DNA of 64,000 bases from Helopsaltes ochotensis (taxonomy: Eukaryota; Chordata; Aves; Passeriformes; Locustellidae): assembly GCA_013400155.1 (NCBI GenBank), contig VXBM01001332.1, positions 40,858-104,857 of the forward strand. The letters run 5' to 3'. Positions 12,901 to 24,900 of this stretch are shown here, piece by piece. The notes under the pieces are model-generated. The model worked only from the letters and a program-made list of their open reading frames with translations, was not told the DNA's origin and did not search any database. Position numbers and translations under genes: made by a program. The first letter of the stretch is position 1; each line of letters opens with the position of its first letter.

Positions 12901-15900
12901 GCACAAAGGTAGCACACACCTCGTTTGTGGGACACCACACCTTCTTGTAGACCTCAGCCACAGGCAGATCCAGACTGATGATCTTGTTGTTCACTAAAAG
13001 CTGAAAGGGAGAGAACAAGTCAAGAACAAGCTCAGGTTGTTACATCACCACCCCAGCAACCACCAGCTGCCCAAAACCAGCATCCCACAGGTCTGTGCAA
13101 GAAATCCCCACCTCAAGAAATTCTCACCTCCATCCCGCTGTCGTCCTCCAGCAGAGCCACCAGGTCACAGTCCTGACAGATCTTGTTCTTGATGTCCCTC
13201 ATGAGAGGCCCGATGCCAGGCTCATTACTGCTGTAGGGATTCCCTGGCATCCTGCCCTGTAGGAAGTCTTCCTGCTGGGGATCTTTCTCCAGAGTGACAA
13301 AGAACTCAGTGACTTCATTCTCCTCCTAAAGAGCAGCAGAGACAGAGTGAGTTTTTTGCTAACCACGCTCCAGTTCCTGCATTTTTATGGGAGAATGTTC
13401 CTAAACCTTCAGCCCTTTCCCCACCGGTGCATCTGCTCTGCATGCCACACTCAGAGGATGGCCAGGATCATTCAGTAACCAAATTCCTCAGGGAATGTGA
13501 ACAGTGACCTCCCCAAATGGGATACACTGGGATACAGGTCTGCACTGCCTCGTGGTGAATCAGGATGCAGACACTGCTGCTCCTGGGAAGAAGGAACCAG
13601 ATCTAGAGCTGCTAGAGATTCTCCCCCACTGTCATGAGACCCCACTGGGAGCCCTGCACACAGTTATGGTGCTCCCAACATGAGAACACGTGGAATTGCT
13701 GGAGCAAGTGCAGAGGAGGGCATGGAGTTGCTCAGGGGACTGGAGCATTTCCCTTATGGAAACAGGCTGGGAGAGTGGGAAATGTTCAGCCTGGAGAGGT
13801 GAAGGTTGTGTGGAGAGCCCACACCACCTTCCAGGGTCTGAAGGGGATACAGGGCAGCCAGGGAGGGACTTTCCATCACAAACTGGAGTGACAGGACAAG
13901 GGGGAATGGGTTCAAACTGAAAGGGAAAATTTAGGTAAGATATTGGGAAGCAATTCTCCCCTGTGAGAGTGGGGAGGCCCTGGCACAGGGTGCCCAGAGA
14001 AGCTGTGGCTGCCCCTGGATCCCTCAAAGTGTCCAAGGCCAGGCTGGATGGAGCTGGGAGCATTCTGGGATCATGGAAGGTGCCCCTGCCATGGCAGGGG
14101 GTGGGACTGGACAATCTTTAAGTCCCTTCCCAAAGCATTCCAGGGCTGTGCTCAGGCAGAGCGAGCCTGCCCCACTCACAGGGTAGATGATGCTGCAGAG
14201 CCTCTCGAAGATGAACACCGGGGTCCTGTAGTCATCGAGGCTGTAGCGCTTGGCAGTCTCTATGCACACGGCCATGAACGCCTTGGTCTCTGACTCTGTG
14301 CCTGCCAAGGAAAGGAAGCTTGAAAATGGACACTGGAGCCAATTTTATAGATTCCACTTTAACTCAGCACAGGCAGTAAATCCCTGTGCAGTCAGCCCCA
14401 CACTTTGGTGTTCTCTTCTTTTGTGAATGCACTCTCTGAAAGATGGAAGGTATTTATTGGTAGGGTTACTAGGAAAGCCTCTGCATGGCTGGGCTGCATA
14501 AAACAGCCCCATAAAAATGAGCAGGCTGAGATTCCTGGAAAATAAGAGGTGACTAGGAACGCTATTCAACTGTTCTGTGCCAACAGAAAATACTGGAAGC
14601 CATAAACCTCCCTGATTATGGCAGGTTATTATTTAGAAAAGTTCTTTGTGTGGCTGTTCTGCTTTTCCATCTTGGTTGATCCCAAGGCTGGATTTATGGA
14701 ACAGAGGTGCTTTACCTGTTGTCATGTCCTCCAGCATCTCCAGCAGCATGTCCTGGGTCTCATCAATCAGTTTTGTCCTCTGCACCACCAGCTTCCTCAG
14801 GCACAGGTACCCGTTGAGCACCGTGCCCACCAGCCGGCTCTTGAAGTGCCTTTTGATGGACTCCACCTCCACGAAGGAAGAGAGAAGACCTAGAAAGCCA
14901 CAGAAATTCAGGAGGTTGGAGAGAATTTGATGTCTAAATTTCATAGCAGCAAATAGGGCACAATATCATAACAATGGCTTGTCCCAGCTCCCATCAGTGT
15001 GTGGTTTAAAGCTCACTCCTGTGAACTGAGTCATTGGAGGTGAAAGCTTGGGCCTGGCTTGTAAATCGTAAAATATGAAAACTAGTTTGGGAATGAGGAA
15101 AGGGCCTAAGGAGTTTCCTGTGTGCTTGATACAAAATTCTGCACTCTTTGGCGTTTTTCTGTTGCAAGCTATTCCAAAAGTAGATGATTGCTCCTCCTGT
15201 AATACTTCTAATACCTCTGATGATGTGAAATAACTTATCAGTGACATCACCAAACTGGTCACTCCTACAATAAAACAAAGAATCAGCAAACACAGGGATT
15301 CTTTCCCATGACACACTGATCAACATGCTGCTTCTTGCAAGAAGCCAGGCTTTATGGATTCACCCACTAATGGCTGGAGAATGTGAAAGAGGATACAAAG
15401 AACAATGACCTAATTCATGAGGTATTTCCATTTCCAACAAATTTTTATAAAAGGGTATACACCCTAGAAGATGAAGAAAAGCTCTCAGAATAGGGAGGTA
15501 GGAACAACAGGTAGGAATAAAGCAGCAGTATTTACAGTGGTGCCAGGGACTGGACTGTGTAATAAAGTGAAATGATGAAGCTTGCCTGGTATGTTACCAC
15601 AGTTCAGCTAAAAACTCTTACTGACCACAAAAATATATGGAAAAATCCATTTAGAGATTAAGTGCTAAATCGATGGCAAAAAATCCAGTGCTGACAAGGA
15701 CGACACAACTGAATGAGATCTCTCTGAAATCCTGCCACAGGCTGTTAGAGAACAATGATAGCCCAGCTCTAACCCTGCTGCAGCCCACTGAATACCTGTG
15801 AGACTCTTCAGGGCATATCCCTGCTGCAAATCCGTGCTGAGTGTTGCTTCCTCCAAGGCGAGCAAACGAGCTATTTCCTGAAAATAATTAACAGCTTGTT

Positions 15901-18900
15901 AGGCCAAGACCCTGCAATGCCAACAACGACTGCAGTGTCTAACACAGGGTGCAAAGGGACTCAGCACGGAAACTGAGCCAGGCACAGAGAAACACAACTG
16001 CAACAGCAGGGAGGGGGAAAGGGGAGGAAAACTGCACAAATATCCCCCTCATTTCCTCCCTGCACCTTCCTGCTACCACTGCTTGGCTCCGGTGGCTCCC
16101 CATGGGACTCACAGCCACCACTGATAGGGAGAGTGTCACCTGCCTCTTTGGAGTGCAGCAGGGATCCCCACAGAAAACTCACAGCACTCTGAACGCTGCA
16201 GCCTCAGTGTGCTGCTTCTCCAAAGGCTGTGATTGCCGTTTCTCCAGCAATGGCAGCACACCTGATCCTTCCCTGTCCCTAAGAGCTCTCAGAGTGCAGC
16301 TCCCAGGCTGCACAACAACTTCCAGCTCCAACATGGTGCCAAGGCAGTGCAGCAGTATTTACAATCCCAGAGCAGTTAATTAAAGTGCTGAGGAATTCTC
16401 CAGCTGGGACTAAAATGCCCGTGGCTCCCTCTGTTCAGAGGTAACAGCACTGAAGTGTGAACTTGAGAACCCTGGCAGGGTCAGCAGCAGGGCACTGAAC
16501 AAAGGGATGGGATTTCAAAGGGGAAGAAAAAGCCAAGCTAACAGGTCATTTCCTGCACACAAACCCATACCTTAGTGATGAGGCTGCCAATGTAGGGCAG
16601 AACCCCTCTGGCTGCCAGGTAGACCTTCCAGTGGGCAGGTTTGATGAGTTTCTGATACAGGGCCAGGTACTCAGCAGCACATTCACCAGCAATGCTCAGC
16701 TCGTCCAGGTAGCTGTGAAAGAGAAACACAAGCTGACAATCCCTTCACAGCAACAAAAGGCATTCCAGTTTAAGGACACTGTGGAAAGGAAGAAAAAGCC
16801 TCCAGAAATCCATCCTCCCTGTTGTCCTTGCTAACAGCATCACTGATATTCATTACTTGCTGGCTAAATTAGTAGTTGTCCCAAAAAGGAGTTGACTGTG
16901 CTATCAGCATGAGCTGGGGTAAATTATGTCACAGCAGCTGGAAGAGTTTTCACCCTGTTACTCTGTTGAAGAGGCAGGGGAAATGTTGGCCACACAGCTG
17001 AACAGCTGATCCTTACTTCTGGAAAAAGTACAGACAGCAAGAGCTCATTGCCAGGCAGCAACCCCCAAGTCTCCCATAATCTATACCCTCCCAGCTCATT
17101 AAGTTAAAAAATCCAGCTCAAAAAGACCCATGAACTGCAGGTATACAAGGGAAAGGCTGAGAAAAGCTGTAAGAAGGGCGAGATTCTGATGGGAATTGAA
17201 GGCAACTACTTGTGGAGCTGCCAGGTGTGGCAACACAGGAGTACCTGGTGAGGAGATCGAGGACCTGCTGCTTCCTGCTGGGGATGGTGGCCAGGGCCTC
17301 CACGATGGTGCAGGCAGCCTGCCTGGCAGCCTGGGTGGCAGGAGTGAACAGCACCTGGGGCAGAGGCAGGAAAAGCCAGGTCAGACCGATGAGCACAGAC
17401 GAATTTGTGACACCTCACAAGGCGGCACAGCATCAGGGCTGTTGGGTGACCTGGTGGCAGCATTTTCTTGTTTTCCCAGCACTTGGTTCTGTGACAATTC
17501 TTGCTCTGCTCAGCACCAAAGTGCTTAAAGAGTGCCTGGTGTGGGTGACCTGCTAATCCATGCACACAAGAAGCAAAGCTTTGGTCCAGGACCCTCAGAA
17601 GTGCAGCTCATTAGGGAGTGCAGGCAAGGAGCACCGTGGCAATCAAAGGTTCAGAGTTTAAGAACCCACAGACTCCCAGATAAAAGTTTGACGCAGCATT
17701 TCTAAGGGAACACAGCTGCAAACCTGACTTGGAATTAGAGGCAGCGAGTCCCAGCCTCCCCAACCCCCCCTGCAGAGGAACTGCAGCAAACCACCCACAC
17801 TGTGAGACTGAACCCTGCCCTGGCCCTCCCCACCTTTACCTGCCGCAGCCAATTGTTGTGTCCCAGCTTGAGATCCAGAGGACAAGTTCTCTTCCCACGG
17901 CGACTCATGAACTGCTTCCACTTCCAGACATATTTTTCTGACAAGTAGAGCTGGTGAAGCTCAGCTTTGCTGGGAGTTTTCCCGTTGGCATCTGCACCTG
18001 CAATATTGAGCAGAGCCCAAGAGAACTGTCAGCATTCATGGACTGCAAACTGCCAGAGTGTTTTTGTCTTCTCCTGGAACTTGCCAAACTCCAGCTGGGA
18101 AGCTGAGTGCTTCCCATCTCTTTCTGCTGCCATTTTCACTCCTGTGTGGAGCCATGCTCAATTCCAAGCCTCATGCAAATCCCAGAGCTTCTCTCAAGGA
18201 ATCCCATCAGCTTTCCAGCTGGCTGATATCAATTTAAATAAGCAACAAGTTTCATTTTTTAAAGTCCCTGTTTTTCTTTGGGCACAGAGCATTTTCTGCT
18301 TAGGGTTTGAGGCACACAGCCTGGAAAAGTCAGTGCTACTACTCTTAAGGACTGAATGTGAGGATGGTATCAGATGTCACAGGACAGAAGCCAACACAAC
18401 TCCAGAGAAGCACATTCCTTATTAAATCTGGGCACACACACATGTTCCTGCAGAGAGCTGCAGGTCACAGGCACAAGGGTTACCTCTGGCAGGGAGGCAC
18501 TTCTTCCAAGCTTCATATGATGCTTTGGGGTCCCTCTTGAGCCACAGCTGAGCCTGTGCATGGATTTCATTGCTGTAAGGCTTCACAGTGGTGAGAGCGT
18601 CCATGGGCACATCCTAACAAATAAAAAAACCTCTGTGATTCTTCAGAAAGCCACAGTCTGGTCTCTAAGAGGTAAATCACTGGGGCTGGGCCATGAAGAG
18701 GCAAATGCAGCTTTTGGACAGCAGCAGGGTAACACAGTGTCTGTTAATGGTGAACTAAGAGATATACCAGTTCCTACTGAAATATCAGTAAACCCATCTC
18801 TGACATCCATCTGTGATCATCAGACAGGGAGATCAAAGCAGAAAAATAACTTCTCTCCTGTAAATCTAATCCTAAATTAAAATCAATAGCACTCAATCAA

Positions 18901-21900
18901 TATATTATAATGAGAACTGTAGCTCTGTAGTTAAAAATCTGAGTCAGAAGTATTTGATTCTATCAAATTTAGGTACTTGATTCTACAAAACCACCGAAGG
19001 CACCATAAGCCTGCCCACAAGTAACCAAGCTGTGGCTTTGAAGCAGCTCTTTCCCCATGCCTCACATCTGAGGAGGAAACAGCAAACCCTGAACAGTTGT
19101 GGTCAAAGTCACCAAAACCCACTGAAAAATTGGAAGTAGTCATCTGTAATTTGCAGCGTGTAAAGACCAGAGTCACAGGGCTTGTGCTTCCCTAGGAACA
19201 GTGACCAGGAAAAGCAAGTCCTGGCTTCCTCACAAACTAATTCCTCACTGAGATCAGTGTGTCAGACTTCAATCAGCAAATTCTCAATGTTGTTTTGCTC
19301 AGCCTCTAAGGCAGTACCTTGTTTTTCTTGCTGGTTGGAGCAGGTGGCTTGATGAGCTTCTGAAGGATGCGCAGGCACATGAGGGTGATGTTTTCAACAA
19401 CCACCGGAGTCTTGATGTTCACTGCCATCAGGAAGAGGCTGAGAGCTGAAAGCAGACAGGGATGTTCATTATCCTGCCAGAGCTGCAGACAGGACACACC
19501 TCCACAGCTCTAGACAGCACTTGGAATGGGTTTAGAGGTGGAAATCCTCCTGTGTTTGCCGGCTGTGGGCACAGCAGGGTGACAAGCTTTGGGCAGGGTG
19601 TGGGCACTCACCACAGCGCAGCCGCAGCTCCCAGCAGCTGTCCTCCTTGGAGATGGAGTCTGTCAGCAGCAGCATTTCGTACTGCAGGCTGCTCGCCTGC
19701 AACACAGAGTGTTCCAGCTTCAGGGGCTGCCCCACGCCCTTCTGCCTTCTCATCTTTAATAAACTCAGGTTCAAAACACATGGGTCTAAGTGCATTTAAT
19801 CCCATGCACACTGGGGGTGACTGGTAACCTGCTGGAGAGGTGCAAGCAAAGCCAAGACAGGGAACTGCCTGAGGAAACTACAGGATGTACCTGTACACAA
19901 AATTGTGTGCTGTACCCTGATATTTATGTAATTTCCTATTGAGACTCAATTTTTTTTCTTACAAGCAGACCATGAGAGAGAAGATGCAATGATTAGAATA
20001 CACCAGCAATGCAGAGGGGCAGAACAAAGAAACAGGGAAACACTGGAGTCTCTCACCAGGTCTGGATTTGCCCAGTGTCCCTTCAGAGCTGCAGAAACCT
20101 TCCCAATGATTAAGTCATTCATTTGCTGAGTGGCCTCCGGATTGTCCCTGATTCCAAGAGAAAAAAAGACAACACTGTTATGCTCTGCTTGTACTAAATG
20201 CCAAAAGCTCCTGGGATTTCAGCTCAGCTGGTAACAAACTCACAGGGAGTTGGGGGTTACACTTTGCTGGCCTAAGACACCCATGGCAGGGGGTGGGACT
20301 GGGAGGTCCTCAGGTCCCTTCCAACCCAAACCACTTTGTGATTCTAAGGTAACTCCCCCTACCAGGCTTTCCCTTCCTGAGGGGCCTTTCCTGATGCCTT
20401 TTTGGGGCTTCCTAAAAACAGAGGCCAAGCAGAACCAAGGGAATAAAAAGCGCTTGTATTTACTGAAGGGCCCTCAGGGACATTTTGGGCAGATGAAGCC
20501 CCCCAGGGGCTGCACCCAAAAATGGACCACAGGTCACGGGTTTCACACTTTTATCAGTTTGGTCCATTTGCATTTCGGGGGTGAATCCTCCAATTACAGC
20601 TTCAGGTGATGAAGTCATTTACCCCAAGTTTGCTCCCCCAGGTCACTTTTGTTTCCATTTCTCGGGGCCTGAGGCAGTGAGGTGTCCTGGATTGCCAGGC
20701 CCGGAGAGGAATTGTTGTGTGTGCCCCAAATGGGAGAAGAGCAGCTGACACCGTGTGTGGAGTTTAGAGCTAGACACTAAAGAACTGCAGGGTCACAAAT
20801 AGATGGAAAATTCAAGAGGTAAAATCCCAAGGCGTCATTCTAAAGGATGAAGGGGACGAGGCTCTCCCCGGAGCAGCTCTCACCTGGTGAGGAGGCACAT
20901 GAGCTGCCGCACCTCCTCGCGCATGGCGGCGGCGCCGCGGCGCAGGTTGTAGTCAAAGAGCTCCCGGATGAGGCCCTGGGCCACCAGGATGTGCCGGATG
21001 GCGCCGTTGGTGGCCAGGGCCCGCAGCAGGGTGATGCAGTGCTCCGTGACGGCCGAGGCGCAGCCGTAGCACTTGGTGGACGAGGTGTGGCCGCAGCCCA
21101 GCACGGACAGCGCGCGGTACTGGCTGGCCGTGAAGGTGGGCAGCGCCGAGCTGCGAGAGGATTTGGTGGCCGCCTCGCGCTGCTGCAGGTCGTACTCCAG
21201 CAGCTCCTTCCGGGAGGCAAACACTTTCTGGAACACAGATGGGGAAGTGTGAGCCAGCACGCAATGCCAGTCCCAGGCACAGGTCATTTTCACTGCGTAT
21301 TTTCTGGAGAAGTATTTTTTACCAAGTGTTTTCAAACATGAAATCCTTCATGGCAGCAGCAGACTTGGGAAATCTGTCAGGAGTACCAGCCTAGCTCCCA
21401 GTTATGCTCCCTGCTGTTTACACTACATGCAATGTAACACTGGGAATGTGACAAATCCATAGTATTAATTACTATTAATACTGGCAGAGTAAGCCAGAGT
21501 AATTTACTCCAGCAGCTCCTTCCGGGAGGCAAACACTTTCTGGGAACAGAGATGAGGAACTGTGAGCCAACACGCAATGCCAGTCGCAGGCACAGGTGAT
21601 TTTCACTGCATATTTTGTGCAGAAATATTTTTAGTGTGTTTCCAAACTTGAAATGCTTCATGGCAAACTTGGGAAATCCATGAGGAATATCAGCCTAACT
21701 CCCAGTTATCCTCCCTGCTGTTTACACTATATGCAATGTAACACTGGGAATGTGACAAATCCATAGTATTAATTACTACTAATACTGGCAGAGTCAGTCA
21801 GAGTAATTTATTCTTTATAGAAAGAGCTAAATATATTTAATATGCTTAAATATCACAGCCAAAAGGACATTCATGATGTAGCAGGTTTTCTAGTGTTTAT

Positions 21901-24900
21901 GTGACTTGTTGAACACAAATAATTACATTTAATTTATAAAATGCTTCTGTAGATCACCTTTTAGACTTGGATACATGCAAAAATTCAATTCTCTTTAATT
22001 AACCATCTGTTCAGTCTCCTGCTCTTCATGATGTAGCTGCTGAGAAAACCAGTTTCACAAGCTAGCTGAAATTTTAGTAATTAATACACAGTTTTTAGAA
22101 ATTATTATTATTTTCCTGAAAATATGCAGCTGATCACTTGTTGTTAATGATATCATTAAATGAAGAAAGGCAACATCTTGGTTTTTTTCTAATAAACACC
22201 TGACCCAAATCCAAACCAAAGCATGTCGTACCTGGATGATTTTGGAAAGTTCATCAAAGGAATTCTTGCAGTCCCCACAGTACTCCTGGGCTAACTGCAG
22301 GATGTACCTGTTCACACTGGCTGAGGTAGAACTGATCCCTCCACTGCTGCCTGACTCATCCTGGAACAGGGGAGAGCAAGGAGAAGTCACAAATGGAGGC
22401 TCCACATAAAAATAAAGAACTGCAGAGCAGCACCTGAGCCAGGACTGCCTCGGGCAGAGTCAAGGCCAGGGTGGCCCAGCCTGGAGGTCTGTGCAAGCTC
22501 CACCTGGCCCTCCTCACCTGGGGTTTTTCGGGGGCTGCCTCGTTCACTTTGCACAGGAGGTTCTCCAGCTGCGGTCGGTGTCCCATCAGCTGGTGGTACA
22601 CCCTGTCAGCCTTGTCCAGCAGACTGTTGATGTTTGTCACTGCCTATGAAGGGAAAAGGAAAGGAAACTCTAGTTTCATATTCAGAACTACAACCAGCAC
22701 GCTCCAAGTTTTCTCTTTTGCCTTTCTTTGGGTTGGAGGTGGGGGGAAATCACTAAATGCTGACCCTGGAGCCTGGTTCTGCCCTGAGAAGCGCTGGGGT
22801 GACACTACTGAGTACACCCTGTGACACTGCACAGTGCACACTGATCCTTTGGGACAGGACACGGAGTGCAGAGGGTTCTTCATTCATTAGCAGGGCTCCT
22901 CAGGTGGGATGGGAAGCAAACAGAACAACCCAAACCCATCCCCTTCTACAGCAAGGCAAAGAGATGCAGTCAGTAAGTGAGGCACTGAACGATGTGTTTT
23001 GAAGAATCACTTGTCTGGTGGAGCAAGACACCAACCCCAAATGCATCAGTCAGTGAGGAGCCTTGAAGGAGCGCTGATTTTGACCCCGATGTCCCTACAA
23101 GAGGGGATGGACCTCTGCTGTCCCCACAAGGGCCCAGAGCTCCAGGATCTCTGCCAGCCTCACCTTCTTGCGATCCTCCTCGTTCTCGATGGGGTCCACG
23201 GCGCAGCAGGGCTTGGCGTAGAGCATGAAGTCGAAGCGGGCGTATTTACAGAAGCCACAGGCATTGCACAGGAAGGGATCCTTCTCGTCGTAATTGATGG
23301 ACCTGAAAGGCAAGGCAGGGGCTCAAAACCTGCAGCTCAAGGCAATGGAACAAACTGAGTGGACTCAGGTAGAAGAGGTGGGTGGCTCTTAAAACATCTG
23401 GGTGACCAGGCTGCCCTGGGGAAGGGAAATACTTGAGAATCAAAACCTTCAGATCAGGCAACAAAAAAACCTCCTTACAGCAGTGCCACATTCTGGCTGG
23501 ATAAAGCAGGAACTCGGAAACTGCTCCTAACAATTCTACTTTATTGATAGTGATTCCAGGTAGAAAGTCAGGGTGAGACACTGTGTCCTTTAGGAGAACA
23601 CAGATAAAGGAATTGTATTGGTTTGTAGGGTCTGGGCTTTGCAGTGGGACTGACTGCAGCACTCCTTACCCCGCTGCAGACCAGGGCAGCAGACAGAACT
23701 GATTTATAGCTCCCACAACCCCAGAAGGGATGTGAAAACCTGTCCACACACCAGCTATCACCACGAAAGAGCCTGCTAAACACCTCCAATCCCATGAGAA
23801 TTAAAGAGGAATAAGGGACAACAATAAGGGGAAAGTGATATCAGATAAGGAGACAAAAGTGACAAAAGAGAAGGATTTCTAAGGCTGTAGTGGAAGTGTG
23901 AATAGCACACAGTAAATTACCCCTGAGCCTGCTCTGAATGAGGAGAGCACAACAAAAGCCTTGAATAGAACTGTCTGTCCAGCCCCAGCCAGAGATCCTG
24001 AGGGAAGCCCTGCAATCCCACAGCTGAACTCCAGCCCAGGCAGGCCAAAAATAACCTGCTCCAGGGAATTCTGTGGTGTGAACTTTGAGGGCTTGATGTG
24101 AAACTTCAGCTCGCTGAGTATTGTGCTCCTAGGCTCCCTTTGTTAGCCTGCATTATATTAAATCCCTGTAAGCCTGTTTTATACTTCCCCACTAATTTGA
24201 TTGTGTGCTTGTATTAACCAGAATGGGGGATTTACATGGCAGGGGGTGTGGGGCACCCGGGAGGGCTCTGGGGGACACACACCTGCACTTGTGGCACTGC
24301 TACACGCTCTGGGGATCCTGGGGACACAGTGACACCCACAGACCTGCACTTGTGGCACTGGCAGACATTCTGGGGACACACTGTGACTCTGGGGACACAG
24401 GGACCTGCACTTGTGGCACTGGTAGATGTTCTGGAGACACACTCAGTGACTCTGGGGACACCCTGACCTGCACTCATGGCACTCGTAGAAGTTCTGGAAA
24501 CACTCAGTGACTCTGGGGACACTCAGTGACACACTGACCTGCACTTGTGACACTGATAGATGTTTTGGGGGCACACTCAGTGACTCTGGGGACACACACA
24601 ATGACACTGGGGGCACACAGTGACTCTGGGCACACACACAGTGACACTGGGTACACACACAGTGACTGTGGGCACACACAATGACACTGGGGACACACAG
24701 TGACTCTGGGCACACACAGTGACTCTGGGCACACACACAGTGACACTGGGCACACACACAGTGACACTGGGCACACACACAGTGACTCTGGGCACACACA
24801 ATGACACTGGGGACACACAATGACACTGGGAGCATACACAATGACACTGGGGACACACTCAGTGACTCTGGGGACACACTCAGTGACTCTGGGGACGCAC

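Noticed and set aside
20847..21341. 164-codon plus-strand open frame
   Set aside because: It is the antisense of the GC-rich exon e58.
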